Shown piece after piece: positions 25,283 to 34,859 of a stretch of DNA of 37,271 bases. Source of the DNA: an uncultured Candidatus Actinomarina sp. (GTDB taxonomy: Bacteria > Actinomycetota > Acidimicrobiia > Actinomarinales > Actinomarinaceae); the NCBI GenBank assembly GCA_902510965.1, contig CABXDM010000008.1:1-37271 (forward strand). Direction: 5' to 3'. The position numbers and the translations under genes were made by a program. Below the pieces are notes generated by a model. That model ran no database searches. It saw only the letters and a program-made list of their open reading frames with translations, and had not been told where the DNA came from. Each line of letters opens with the position of its first letter. Positions within the stretch are counted from its first letter, which is position 1.

Positions 25283-27763
25283 ATGTTTGAAAGATTTACA
25301 GATAGAGCTCGTAGAGTAGTTGTCCTCGCCCAAGAAGAGGCAAGAAGACTTAATCATAATTACATAGGTACAGAGCATATTCTGTTAGGGCTGATTCAAG
25401 AGGGTGAAGGCCATGCTGCCAAGGCTCTTGAAGAATTGAGCATAAATATAGATTCAGTGCGGTCTGAGGTAGTTGAAATTATTGGAGAAGGTCAGCAGTC
25501 ACCAAGTGGGCATATTCCTTTTACACCAAGAGCAAAAAAAGTACTTGAACTTTCACTAAGAGAAGCCTTACAACTTGGACACAACTACATTGGCACAGAA
25601 CACATTTTATTAGGTCTCATTCGAGAAGGAGAAGGTGTAGCAGCACAGGTATTGAAAAAACTTGGCGCAGAACTCTCACAAGTAAGACAGACAGTAATAA
25701 AGTTGATCTCTTCTTCAGGTGAGGGTAAAAAGCCACAATCAGCCTCAACTGGTGGTCGTGAAAGATCTGGCTCAGGTACTGGTTCTGCAATATTAGATCA
25801 ATTTGGAAGAAACCTTACAAGAATGGCTAAAGAAGGTAAGTTAGATCCTGTTATTGGTAGATCAACAGAAATCGAACGAGTTATGCAAATACTCTCTCGT
25901 AGAACAAAAAATAATCCGGTTTTAATTGGTGAACCTGGTGTTGGTAAAACAGCAATAGTTGAAGGCTTAGCACAAAAAATTGTATCAGGAGACATCCCAG
26001 TAACACTAAAAGGTAAACAAATTTATACACTTGACCTTTCATCACTTGTTGCAGGATCAAGATATCGTGGAGATTTTGAGGAGAGACTTAAAAAAGTTTT
26101 AAAAGAAATCAAAACACGTGGCGATATTGTTCTTTTTATAGATGAAATTCACACTTTGGTGGGTGCTGGAGCTGCAGAGGGAGCTATTGATGCAGCATCA
26201 ATTCTGAAGCCAATGCTTGCTAGAGGTGAATTACAAACAGTTGGTGCAACGACCTTAGAAGAATTTAGAAAGCATTTTGAAAAAGATGCTGCTTTAGAAA
26301 GACGTTTTCAATCTGTAAAAGTTGATGAGCCTAATTTGTCTGATGCTATAGAAATACTTGGTGGACTTAAGGATAGATATGAAGTACATCATGGTGTGAG
26401 ATTTACAGATCAGGCCATTGCGTCTGCTGTAAATATGGCTGACCGATATATTTCAGATAGATTCTTACCTGATAAAGCTATTGACTTAATTGATGAAGCT
26501 GGAAGCCGAATGAGGGTGTACAAAAAACCACTAGATCCAGAGAAACAAGAATTATCTGATAAATTAAAAAATTATAGAGAACAAAAAATTGACGCTGTTG
26601 AGTCACAACTTTTTGAAAAAGCTGCACAAATTAGAGATCAGGAAAAAATTTTACTAGAGGAAATTGATTCTCTTGATGGAGTTTCTTCTACAGATGTAGA
26701 GATGGTCATTGACGAAGAAGAAATCGCAGAAGTGTTGGCGCAATGGACAGGCATACCTGTTCATAGACTAACACAAGAGGAAACTGCAAGATTACTTGAA
26801 ATGGAAAATGAGTTACACAAGAGAATTGTTGGTCAAAACGAAGCCATTAATGCTGTTTCAAAAGCAATAAGAAGAACCAGATCAGGATTAAAAGACCCTA
26901 AAAGACCATCTGGTTCATTTATTTTCTTAGGTCCATCTGGTGTAGGAAAAACAGAAACTGCAAAAGCACTCGCTGAATTCCTTTTTGGTGATGAAGACTC
27001 CTTAATCCAGATAGATATGTCTGAATACATGGAAAAGCACACGGTCAGTAGATTGATAGGATCACCTCCGGGATACGTTGGATATGATGAGGGTGGTCAG
27101 TTAACTGAAGCAGTTAGAAGAAAACCATTTAGTATTGTTTTGTTAGATGAGGTCGAAAAAGCTCATCCAGATGTATTTAACACTCTTCTTCAGATTCTTG
27201 AAGATGGTAGATTGACGGATGCCCAAGGTAGAACTGTTGACTTTAAAAATACTGTAATAATAATGACTTCTAACTTAGGTACTAAAGATTTAAGTAAAAA
27301 TATTGGTTTTAGCAACTTAACTGATACAGGTTCTTACGACAAAATGAAATCTAAAGTTGCGGAAGAGCTTAAAAGACACTTTAGACCTGAATTTTTAAAT
27401 CGAATTGACGAAACAATTGTATTCCATCAGCTCACTGTTGAAGAGGTAACAGAAATTGTAGATTTGATGCTAGACAGAGTGCATAAACAACTTAAGAACT
27501 CTGATATTGAGATAGTCTTATCCGAAGAGTCAAAAGAATTTTTAGCGACTGAAGGATATAACAAAGAATTTGGAGCTAGGCCTCTACGAAGATCCATACA
27601 AAGATTACTCGAAGATCCTTTATCTGAAGAACTTCTTCAAGGTAAGTATAAGGCTGGATCAACAATTGTAATATCTCTTAACTCTGAAGAGGGTATTTTA
27701 AAATTCGAAGCCGTTGAAGCTCCAACTGAGCCACCGGTTGACTTTGCCGATTCTGAGTCTTAA
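25283..27763 (+). CDS. clpC: ClpC AAA+ unfoldase
   Basis: This is a ring-forming unfoldase that feeds proteins to ClpP. Two N-terminal Clp repeats (residues 3-140) each contain a [10 protein letters not shown] block. The first ATPase domain has GEPGVGKT near residue 216 and the second GPSGVGKT near residue 550. A UVR-like coiled segment lies at about 425-460, as in ClpC and not ClpB. The 826-residue length is typical. TATAAA ends three bases before the ATG and no Shine-Dalgarno is close, so the message may be leaderless. The nucleoside hydrolase gene starts 15 bases downstream. Confidence 0.97.
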   Translation: MFERFTDRARRVVVLAQEEARRLNHNYIGTEHILLGLIQEGEGHAAKALEELSINIDSVRSEVVEIIGEGQQSPSGHIPFTPRAKKVLELSLREALQLGHNYIGTEHILLGLIREGEGVAAQVLKKLGAELSQVRQTVIKLISSSGEGKKPQSASTGGRERSGSGTGSAILDQFGRNLTRMAKEGKLDPVIGRSTEIERVMQILSRRTKNNPVLIGEPGVGKTAIVEGLAQKIVSGDIPVTLKGKQIYTLDLSSLVAGSRYRGDFEERLKKVLKEIKTRGDIVLFIDEIHTLVGAGAAEGAIDAASILKPMLARGELQTVGATTLEEFRKHFEKDAALERRFQSVKVDEPNLSDAIEILGGLKDRYEVHHGVRFTDQAIASAVNMADRYISDRFLPDKAIDLIDEAGSRMRVYKKPLDPEKQELSDKLKNYREQKIDAVESQLFEKAAQIRDQEKILLEEIDSLDGVSSTDVEMVIDEEEIAEVLAQWTGIPVHRLTQEETARLLEMENELHKRIVGQNEAINAVSKAIRRTRSGLKDPKRPSGSFIFLGPSGVGKTETAKALAEFLFGDEDSLIQIDMSEYMEKHTVSRLIGSPPGYVGYDEGGQLTEAVRRKPFSIVLLDEVEKAHPDVFNTLLQILEDGRLTDAQGRTVDFKNTVIIMTSNLGTKDLSKNIGFSNLTDTGSYDKMKSKVAEELKRHFRPEFLNRIDETIVFHQLTVEEVTEIVDLMLDRVHKQLKNSDIEIVLSEESKEFLATEGYNKEFGARPLRRSIQRLLEDPLSEELLQGKYKAGSTIVISLNSEEGILKFEAVEAPTEPPVDFADSES

Positions 27764-27778
27764 TATTAACTAAATCAA

Positions 27779-28711
27779 ATGAGAATAATTATCGATACTG
27801 ATCCAGGTACTGACGACGCTGTAGCTATATTAATAGCACTTGCACACTTCACGGATAAAGAAATACTTGGAATAACTACAGTAGCTGGAAATGTTGGAGT
27901 AGAAGTAGGAACTACTAATGCTCTAAGAATTCTTGAGCAAGCTGGAAGGAATAATATTAAAGTTTTTGAAGGAGAGAGTGCCCCTTTAAAAAGAGAGCTT
28001 TTAACTGCTGAGTGGGTTCACGGTACTGATGGATTAGGAGGAGTTCCCTTTCCAGCACCATCAAAAACCGAGGAAGGTCAAGATGCTGTCACTTTCCTAA
28101 AAGATGCTATTTCAAATTCCGAAGAGAAAGTAACATTATGTGTTTTAGGTCCTATGACCAATATTGGAAAAGCTATATCAGAGATGCCAGAAATTGTTGA
28201 GAATATTGAACAGATAGTTTTTATGGGAGGAAGTGCAACTGGTGGAAATACAACTCCTGCGGCAGAGTTTAATATACTCGTCGACCCAGACGCTACCCAT
28301 ATCGTTTTACACTCTGGTGTAAAGCTTATAATGATGGGATTAGATGTCACCCATCAAGCAATTTCAACTTCGAATAGAATAAAAAATATTTCTGACACTA
28401 AAACAAAAACTTCAGAACTACTTGTAGGACTCATGTCGCGTTTAGCAAATTTAGAGATTGTCAAAAAGAAATTTCCGGATGGAACACCCGTTCATGATGC
28501 ATTTGTAACAGCGTATCTCGTTGACAACTCTTTAACCAAGGGGAATTTTGTAAATGTAGAAGTTGAGACTCTTTCAGATCTTACCCTTGGCCAGACAGTA
28601 GTAGATGTTAATGAAATATCTGGTAGAGATAAAAATGTTTACTGGATGAATGAAGTTGATGATGATAAATTATTTTCGATCATAACAAAAAGTTCTTCGC
28701 TACTCCCTTAA
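27779..28711 (+). CDS. Nucleoside hydrolase (IU-NH family)
   Basis: This enzyme hydrolyses the N-glycosidic bond of ribonucleosides to base and ribose. The calcium-binding signature DTDPGTDDA lies at residues 6-14. VHGTDGLGG and a C-terminal VHDAFV (conserved His-Asp region) are family motifs. The 310-residue length is usual. Purine versus pyrimidine preference cannot be read, but the neighbours (BMP-type uptake, adenosine deaminase) favour purine nucleosides. The ATG has no Shine-Dalgarno and lies 15 bases after clpC, so it may be read through from that gene. A 91-bp gap with regulatory signals follows. Confidence 0.93.
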   Translation: MRIIIDTDPGTDDAVAILIALAHFTDKEILGITTVAGNVGVEVGTTNALRILEQAGRNNIKVFEGESAPLKRELLTAEWVHGTDGLGGVPFPAPSKTEEGQDAVTFLKDAISNSEEKVTLCVLGPMTNIGKAISEMPEIVENIEQIVFMGGSATGGNTTPAAEFNILVDPDATHIVLHSGVKLIMMGLDVTHQAISTSNRIKNISDTKTKTSELLVGLMSRLANLEIVKKKFPDGTPVHDAFVTAYLVDNSLTKGNFVNVEVETLSDLTLGQTVVDVNEISGRDKNVYWMNEVDDDKLFSIITKSSSLLP

Positions 28712-28772
28712 AAATAAAAATATAACCTATATCAATTCGGCAGTTTTTAAAATATGTTATAGAATTAATCCA

Positions 28773-28790
28773 TCATTATTTAAATAATGA
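28773..28790. promoter_or_regulatory. 18-bp perfect palindrome before the BMP lipoprotein gene
   Basis: TCATTATTTAAATAATGA is a perfect 18-bp palindrome, with its end touching the AGGAG Shine-Dalgarno (28791-28795) of the ATG at 28803. A TAGAAT -10-like element lies at 28760-28765, so the palindrome would fall right after the start of transcription. It is a good operator candidate for control of nucleoside uptake, or an mRNA hairpin at the ribosome site. Confidence 0.5.
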
Positions 28791-28802
28791 AGGAGTAAAT
28801 AA

Positions 28803-29921
28803 ATGATAACAAATAAAAAGAAATCATCTTTGATTTTGCTATCTCTAATGTTAGTTCTATCCGCCTGTGGTGGATCAGATACTGCAACAGAGGAAGTTGC
28901 TGAAGTCGTAGTTGAGGAAGAGTCATTAGATTCACCTGCAACAACCGCAGCACCTGCAGCAGAACCAGATGGACTAAAAGTTGGTATCGTTCTTGGCGCA
29001 TTAGGTGACCTTTCCTTCATGGACTCTGCTAAAAGAGGCTACGACAAAGCTGTAGCTGATCTTGGCATTCAAGGAGACTATGTAGAAACAGAACCTAGCG
29101 AAAGAGCGGCTGCTATTCAAAACTTTCTTGCTGATGGAAAAGAAATGATCATTACGGTCGGTTTCTCAGAAGCAGAAATTACTAAAGAAGCAGCAGTAGC
29201 TAACCCAGACGTACAATTTGCAATTGTTGATATGGTTATTACAGCAGACAATGGTGATTTATTACCAAACGTCTCAAACCTTATCTTCAAAGAGCATGAG
29301 GGTTCTTTTGAAGTTGGATATATTGCTGGAAAACTTTCCAAAACTGGCCATGTAGCTTTCATGGGTGGAATGGACGTTCCAATAATTAGAAAATTTCAAA
29401 CAGGTTGGGAAGAGGGTGCAAGATATGCAAACCCTGACATTAAACTTTGTGACGGTTATGCCGGTAGCTGGGGAGATCCTGCTAAAGGTAAAGAAATCGC
29501 ATTAAGTTGTTTTGAGCAAGGTGCAGATATTATATTTGCAGCTGGTGGCTCAACTGGTAATGGAGCATATGAAGCCGCAGCGGAAACAGGTAATTTCGCA
29601 GTTGGTGTTGACTCCAACCAGGACTTTATGCAACCTGGAACTATGATCACATCCATGATGAAGAATGTAGACTTCGCTGTCTATTCTGCAATTAAGAATA
29701 GAACTGAAGCTGGAATGGTAGTAAGCGAAATTGCTTCTTATGGTTCAGCTGAAAACGGTGTTGGTCCAACATGGTTAGTTGATGGAAGTTCATTATTTGC
29801 TGACGAAGGACCTGCTGACATGGCAGCCCAAGTCGCAGCTTTAACTGAAGAAGTAAAAGAAGTTAGAGCAAAAATTGTTTCTGGTGAAATTGTTGTTACT
29901 GATGTAACAGCTGGTGGTTAA
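28803..29921 (+). CDS. BMP-family substrate-binding lipoprotein (nucleoside uptake)
   Basis: This is the extracytoplasmic binding component of an ABC importer, of the BMP/PnrA/Med type, whose characterised members bind purine nucleosides. The signal peptide ends in lipobox LSAC with the lipidated Cys at residue 22, followed by an acidic, Ala/Thr-rich linker to about residue 58. The periplasmic-binding fold starts at GLKVGIVLGALGDLSFMD. GFSEAEIT and SWGDPAKGKEIA are consistent with the family. The 372-residue length is normal. The ATG has a strong AGGAG site, the best in this operon, consistent with high expression. A strong hairpin follows its stop. Confidence 0.93.
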   Translation: MITNKKKSSLILLSLMLVLSACGGSDTATEEVAEVVVEEESLDSPATTAAPAAEPDGLKVGIVLGALGDLSFMDSAKRGYDKAVADLGIQGDYVETEPSERAAAIQNFLADGKEMIITVGFSEAEITKEAAVANPDVQFAIVDMVITADNGDLLPNVSNLIFKEHEGSFEVGYIAGKLSKTGHVAFMGGMDVPIIRKFQTGWEEGARYANPDIKLCDGYAGSWGDPAKGKEIALSCFEQGADIIFAAGGSTGNGAYEAAAETGNFAVGVDSNQDFMQPGTMITSMMKNVDFAVYSAIKNRTEAGMVVSEIASYGSAENGVGPTWLVDGSSLFADEGPADMAAQVAALTEEVKEVRAKIVSGEIVVTDVTAGG

Positions 29922-29947
29922 TTTAACCAATTACTAGACAAAAAATT

Positions 29948-29979
29948 TAATTTAGCCCGACGTGAGTCGGGCTAAATTA
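29948..29979. terminator. 14-bp stem hairpin between lipoprotein and ATPase genes
   Basis: A perfect 14-bp inverted repeat whose inner arms are TAGCCCGAC and GTCGGGCTA is capped by GTGA, a GNRA loop. The downstream side has only ATTATTAAG, with no clean U-run, so it may terminate partly or protect the 3' end of the lipoprotein message. On the minus strand it is followed by a U-rich tract (from AAAAAA at 29940-29945). Confidence 0.75.
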
Positions 29980-30009
29980 TTAAGATTAAGTAAATCTAAA
30001 AATTAAAAT

Positions 30010-31527
30010 ATGAATAAAGAAACAGCAATACATTTAAAAAATATTACAAAATCTTACCCCGGCGTTATAGCCAATAAAAATGTTGACTTTCAGGTAAACA
30101 AAGGTGAAATCCATGCCTTAGTTGGAGAAAATGGTGCTGGTAAATCAACCTTGATGAAGATTCTTTATGGAATCGAGCAACCAGATGAAGGCGAAATCGT
30201 AATTAATGGTTCAATGGAAACTATTAATAAAGTAGAAACGGCAATCAATCTTGGTATTGGAATGGTCCATCAAGAATTCACATTGGTACCAAGTTTTACA
30301 GCTCCTGAGAATATTGGTCTCGGTCAAGAACCTAAAAATTCTAAAGGATTGGTTGACTGGAAAGGTCTTAACAAGTCCGTTATGGATATCGCCGAGAAGT
30401 ATGGTTTTAAAGTTGATCCCGGTTTAAAGATGATTGATGCCTCAGTAGGGGTTCAGCAAAGGACCGAAATACTAAAAACTCTTTATAGGAATGCAAATAT
30501 ACTTATTCTTGATGAGCCTACTGCTGTTCTTACTCCACAAGAAACTGATGAATTATTTAATGTAATTAGAACACTTGTTAACGAGGGAAAGACAGTCATC
30601 TTCATCACTCATAAATTAAGAGAAGTTATGGAAATTGCTGATAGAGTGACAGTTATGAGAGCTGGTGAAGTCCAGGGAGTATCTGAAACTAAAAATACCT
30701 CTATTACAGAATTAGCCTCCCAAATGGTTGGAAGAGAAGTTTTTCTTCAGGTCAAAAAAGATGAATCAAATCCAAAGGATGAAATCTTAAATGTAGAAAA
30801 CTTATGGGTTCACGATGCTCGAGGACTTTTAGCTGTAAACGGTGTAGAGATGAGCATAAAAGAAGGTGAAATAGTTGGTATTGCAGGAGTTGAGGGTAAC
30901 GGACAAACAGAGCTTGTTGAGGCTCTAACAGGCTTACGAAAGGCGAGTAGAGGCAAAATAATGTACTTAGGTGAAGATATAGCGTCTTCAACACCAAAAA
31001 ATATACGTAGAAAAAAAATTGCCCATATTCCTGAAGATCGAACAAATACTGGATTAAATACACAACTAAGTATTTGGGAAAATCTCATTGGTAATTCCTA
31101 TTTCAGAAAACCACTTTCCTCAAAGGGAATATTTAACTTAAAAAAAGTCGCAAAACATGCAAATAAACTTAAAGAAGATTTTGATATTAGATCCCCCAAC
31201 GTTTCTTTAAAAGTAAAATCACTTTCAGGTGGAAATCAACAAAAAGTTGTTGTTGCAAGAGAACTTTCTGAAGATCCAACGCTAACAATTGCATCGCAAC
31301 CAACAAGAGGTGTAGATATTGGCAATATTGAAGCAATTCATGAACAATTAGTTCAAATGAGAGATGATGGAGGAGCTGTTCTCTTAGTTTCTGCAGAGCT
31401 TGATGAAGTAATGGCTGTAGCAGACAGGGTGGGCGTTATGTATGAAGGCCAGATTGTAAAATGGGTTAACCCCAAAGAAGTAGATCAATCACAGATGGGC
31501 CTATATATGGCAGGAGTAACAGAGTAA
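30010..31527 (+). CDS. ABC importer ATPase (double domain, nucleoside type)
   Basis: This is the energy-coupling subunit with two fused ATPase domains, like RbsA/MglA and the nucleoside NupO/YufO proteins. The first domain has Walker A GENGAGKST (residues 39-47), a degenerate SVGVQQR signature and Walker B ILILDEPTAVLT. The second domain has the altered P-loop VEGNGQTEL, a full LSGGNQQK signature, and SQPTRGVD at Walker B. That asymmetry is normal for the family. The 505-residue length is usual. It has no Shine-Dalgarno and follows a hairpin, so it is probably made at lower levels than the binding protein. The first permease start overlaps its stop by one base. Confidence 0.95.
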   Translation: MNKETAIHLKNITKSYPGVIANKNVDFQVNKGEIHALVGENGAGKSTLMKILYGIEQPDEGEIVINGSMETINKVETAINLGIGMVHQEFTLVPSFTAPENIGLGQEPKNSKGLVDWKGLNKSVMDIAEKYGFKVDPGLKMIDASVGVQQRTEILKTLYRNANILILDEPTAVLTPQETDELFNVIRTLVNEGKTVIFITHKLREVMEIADRVTVMRAGEVQGVSETKNTSITELASQMVGREVFLQVKKDESNPKDEILNVENLWVHDARGLLAVNGVEMSIKEGEIVGIAGVEGNGQTELVEALTGLRKASRGKIMYLGEDIASSTPKNIRRKKIAHIPEDRTNTGLNTQLSIWENLIGNSYFRKPLSSKGIFNLKKVAKHANKLKEDFDIRSPNVSLKVKSLSGGNQQKVVVARELSEDPTLTIASQPTRGVDIGNIEAIHEQLVQMRDDGGAVLLVSAELDEVMAVADRVGVMYEGQIVKWVNPKEVDQSQMGLYMAGVTE

Positions 31528-32609
31528 TGGATAAGTTTTCTTTTAAGGATGTTCTAGTTACTTTTGCAGGATTATTTATAACTACTTTGGTTGCATGGGT
31601 GTTAATAACTTCAACTGGAAATAATCCATCAGAAGTCGCAAAATATCTTTATGAGGGAGGATTCAAGGGAACAAGAAATATAGCTAACTCTCTTTATCAA
31701 GCTACTCCTCTGATATTAACTGCTACTGCAACACTTATTTCGTTTCGAGTTGGAATGTTTAACATTGGTATAAATGGATCTATGTATGTAGGGGCATTAT
31801 ATGCAGGCTGGGCTGGATATAAATTTACCAATTTAGGACACTTGAGCCATGTTACTCTCTGTATTTTAATCGGCATGACCGTAGGTGCACTGTGGATGTT
31901 ATTACCAGCTCTATTAAGAGTGTATGCAGGTGTTAGTGAGATAATTTCAACAATTATATTAAACTTTGTGGCCGTGCTGTTTGTATCGTACATGGCTAAT
32001 GGGCCATTTAGAGCAGATCCTATTGCTCCGGCTACAGCTAGAATTTTAGAAACTGCAGAGCTTAAACAGATATTCCCTAACTCTCAATTCAATACAGGTT
32101 TTTTCATAGCTGTAATTGTCGCAATTCTTGCACATTTTGTTTTAAATAAAACTACCTTTGGCTATGAATTACGTTCTGGGGGAGATGGCCTCGTTGGCGT
32201 ATATCCTTCAAGATTTAGTTCTTATCTTGGAATACCATCTGATAGATCAGCAATAATTGGAATGTTGATTTCAGGTGCTCTGGGAGGCCTTGCAGGAGCA
32301 ATAGAGGTACTCGGAGCGGTAAGATACTTTTTTCAGGAACTAGAGTTCAACCAAGGATTTGATGGAATATTAATTGGCATCCTAGGAAAGTTAGAGCCAA
32401 TTGGAGCAATAATTGCTTCTTTATTCTATGGAGCAATTAAAAATGGTGGTTTCTTCGTAGACTACAAAACAGATGTAGCCAGAGAGATAATCATAGTTTT
32501 AATATCGATCTTAATTTTCTTTGTCAGCGCTCAAAAAATAGTAAAAGGATTAGAAAAGTATCCAATAGTTAAGAAATTAGATAGTTTCTTTTCAAGAAAG
32601 AAGATGTAA
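31527..32609 (+). CDS. ABC importer permease, nucleoside type (first)
   Basis: This is an inner-membrane subunit with about 9-10 hydrophobic segments, of the BPD_transp_2 family, like the NupP/YufP permease. Segments such as MFNIGINGSMYVGALYAGW and ISGALGGLAGAIEVLGA match that family. The 360-residue length is usual. AGGAG lies 10 bases before its ATG, inside the ATPase gene. It overlaps both neighbours by one base, which fits a single translation-coupled operon. Confidence 0.93.
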   Translation: MDKFSFKDVLVTFAGLFITTLVAWVLITSTGNNPSEVAKYLYEGGFKGTRNIANSLYQATPLILTATATLISFRVGMFNIGINGSMYVGALYAGWAGYKFTNLGHLSHVTLCILIGMTVGALWMLLPALLRVYAGVSEIISTIILNFVAVLFVSYMANGPFRADPIAPATARILETAELKQIFPNSQFNTGFFIAVIVAILAHFVLNKTTFGYELRSGGDGLVGVYPSRFSSYLGIPSDRSAIIGMLISGALGGLAGAIEVLGAVRYFFQELEFNQGFDGILIGILGKLEPIGAIIASLFYGAIKNGGFFVDYKTDVAREIIIVLISILIFFVSAQKIVKGLEKYPIVKKLDSFFSRKKM

Positions 32610-33535
32610 TGGAATGGATTGAAATATTTGATATATCACTATTAAGAAGTCTTCTCAGGTCAACTGCACCAATAGCAATTGTTGGAATGGCTGCTGCAAT
32701 TTGTTCAGCAGCTGGAGTATTAAATATTGGACTTGAGGGTAAGATGCTCAATGCTGCCTTTGCAGGTGTTGCAGCTAGTTATTATACAGAAAGCATGTGG
32801 GCTGGTTTAGCTGCCGGAATCATAGCAGGAATTGTGACAGCAGTTTTGTTTGGCTTACTTTCATTTACACTCGGTGCCGATGAAGTATTAGCCGGTCTCG
32901 CTATAAATATTTTCTCATTAGCTGGGACGACGTACTTAATGCGTACCCTTTTTGGGCAGGCAGGTTTCTTTTCAGATCCAAAAATCGTAGGTGTAGAGCC
33001 AATATATTTCACATTTTTAGAGGGAACTTTTCTTGAACCATTTTTATCAGGCTTTACCTATTCAGTATATTTAATGTTCTTTATCGCTGCTGGCCTACAT
33101 ATTCTCTACTACAGAACTCGTTTAGGAACAGCTATAAGAGCAACTGGAGAAAATCCAGAAGCAGCCGAAGATGCAGGAATTAATACTGTCAGGATCAAAT
33201 GGTTAGTCACTGTTTTTTCAGGACTCCTAGCGGCAATATCTGGTTTGTTTCTTTCTCTAGAAAACCTCACGATGTTCACTGAGGGTATGTCAGCAGGTAA
33301 AGGTTATATTGGACTTGTTGCATCATCTTTTGGTAACGCAACACCTTTAGGAACCTTTGGAGCTAGTGCCTTTTTTGGTTTAGGCGATGCAATTGGAATT
33401 AGACTACAGGGAGTTTATGAACTCGACTCTCGCTTAATTTTAATGATTCCTTACGCGTTGACAGTGGTTGTTCTAATTTTAATTGGTATTAGACAGAGAT
33501 TAAAAGTTAGACCAGTCGCAATTCCAGAGTCTTAA
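32609..33535 (+). CDS. ABC importer permease, nucleoside type (second)
   Basis: This is the partner inner-membrane subunit, like the NupQ/YufQ permease. Hydrophobic helices run throughout. LNIGLEGKMLNAAFAGV, ADEVLAGLAINIF and ATGENPEAAEDAGIN are family segments, the last being the cytoplasmic coupling region that contacts the ATPase. At 308 residues it is somewhat shorter than the first permease, as usual. It starts with a one-base overlap on the previous stop and is followed after four bases by the amidohydrolase gene. Confidence 0.93.
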   Translation: MEWIEIFDISLLRSLLRSTAPIAIVGMAAAICSAAGVLNIGLEGKMLNAAFAGVAASYYTESMWAGLAAGIIAGIVTAVLFGLLSFTLGADEVLAGLAINIFSLAGTTYLMRTLFGQAGFFSDPKIVGVEPIYFTFLEGTFLEPFLSGFTYSVYLMFFIAAGLHILYYRTRLGTAIRATGENPEAAEDAGINTVRIKWLVTVFSGLLAAISGLFLSLENLTMFTEGMSAGKGYIGLVASSFGNATPLGTFGASAFFGLGDAIGIRLQGVYELDSRLILMIPYALTVVVLILIGIRQRLKVRPVAIPES

Positions 33536-33539
33536 CTCA

Positions 33540-34859
33540 TTGGTACAAAGACTTTATTTAGCAAAATATATTGTCGAAGATGTTAATACCATACATCATG
33601 ATGCAGCACTAATAGTTGAAGACCAAAATGTAAAAAAAATACAACACAAATCTGAACTCTCTTTCGAGCAAATTCAAAATAGTGAAGATTTGGGTGATGT
33701 GGTTATTTCACCAGGATTAACAAATGCCCACTCTCATGTAGCCTTAAATTCAGTTAAGGGACTAGGGTACGGTACCGCAAGTGCATTATATGATGTCATG
33801 TGGGGAGTTGAACCAGCACTCGATGAAGATTCAGTATATAAACTTTCTTTACTGGGAATGGTAGATGCAATACGCTCCGGAACAACGAGTATTAATGATC
33901 ACTATTTTTTTGCAGATGCTGTTGCGAAGGCTGCGTGTTCAATTGGCATCAGAGGGTTTATTGGCCACACAGTTATGACAGAGTATGGACCATGGACAGG
34001 TAAAACAGAAATTACCAAGGCTAAGGAGTTTGTACAAAATTGGAAGGAATCCTCATTAGTACATCCTGTTGTAGCTCCTCATGAAACATCAACGGTTAGT
34101 CCAGAAATATTGATTGACCTTTATGAATACGCTCAAGAAGTAAATGTTCCTATACATATTCACTTAGCCCAAACCCAAAAAGAGATGAATTACATTAAGG
34201 AAAAATTTGAGACAAGTCCAATTAAACATGCAGCAAATCTTGGTATATTGGATGAAAACGTGATTGCTGCACACTGTAAAGTCATTGAAGAAGGAGATTT
34301 AGAAATTCTCTCAGCAAGCAACTGTTTTCCAATCTTTTGTCCTACAACGCATGGACTATCAGGGAAACCAATGGATACTAATTCTCTTACAAAAAATGAA
34401 ACCAAATGGGGAATTGGTACGGATTGTTCTGGAGGTAATGACGACTATGATATGCTCGAAGAAATGAGAGCAGCAATTTTAATTAATAATACTCACTCAC
34501 AAGGAAATCTAATAACCCCAAAAGAGGTTTTTGATATTTCTACAAGACTAAATATTTCTCGAGTTTCCTTGAACGCCATGAAAGGGACTCTCGCAGAAGG
34601 ACAAACTGCTGATTTCATTTCTATAGAAATCAATAATTCAAGAATGCAGCCTTTACACGATATAGTAAATAACATTGTAATGTGTGCATCTTCAAATGAA
34701 ATCAAAGATGTATTTGTAAATGGCAAGGAAGTTTTGAGGAACAATCAGTTAGTGAACATCGATGAAGAAAAAATAATTTTCGAAGGTACGGAAACAATAG
34801 ATAAAATTTTTAAAGAGACTGGCTTTATAAAGAGAATTCAATCAGGAGATTTCAATTGA
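33540..34859 (+). CDS. Amidohydrolase of the TrzA/SsnA deaminase type
   Basis: This is a predicted metal-dependent deaminase of a purine or thio-purine nucleoside. It has the HxH pair in NAHSHVAL (H64, H66), a metal His in HIHLAQ, one in AAHCKV, and the catalytic Asp in GIGTDCSGGNDDYDMLEEM. This order fits the MTA/SAH deaminase, guanine deaminase and 8-oxoguanine deaminase cluster. The usual GTDGAASNNxLDM reads GTDCSGGNDDYDM. The 439-residue length is usual. The TTG start lies four bases after the permease stop. Genetic context with nucleoside uptake and Add suggests it deaminates another imported nucleoside or base. The exact substrate is unknown. Confidence 0.85.
   Translation: MVQRLYLAKYIVEDVNTIHHDAALIVEDQNVKKIQHKSELSFEQIQNSEDLGDVVISPGLTNAHSHVALNSVKGLGYGTASALYDVMWGVEPALDEDSVYKLSLLGMVDAIRSGTTSINDHYFFADAVAKAACSIGIRGFIGHTVMTEYGPWTGKTEITKAKEFVQNWKESSLVHPVVAPHETSTVSPEILIDLYEYAQEVNVPIHIHLAQTQKEMNYIKEKFETSPIKHAANLGILDENVIAAHCKVIEEGDLEILSASNCFPIFCPTTHGLSGKPMDTNSLTKNETKWGIGTDCSGGNDDYDMLEEMRAAILINNTHSQGNLITPKEVFDISTRLNISRVSLNAMKGTLAEGQTADFISIEINNSRMQPLHDIVNNIVMCASSNEIKDVFVNGKEVLRNNQLVNIDEEKIIFEGTETIDKIFKETGFIKRIQSGDFN

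Noticed and set aside
28712-28802. Purine riboswitch before the BMP lipoprotein gene
   Set aside because: No TATAATCC/ATATGG-type core or three-helix fold can be drawn in the 91-bp leader, which is too short.
30880-30910. Degenerate second P-loop of the ABC ATPase as a defect
   Set aside because: VEGNGQTEL and SQPTRGVD are usual for the second half of RbsA/NupO-type double ATPases.
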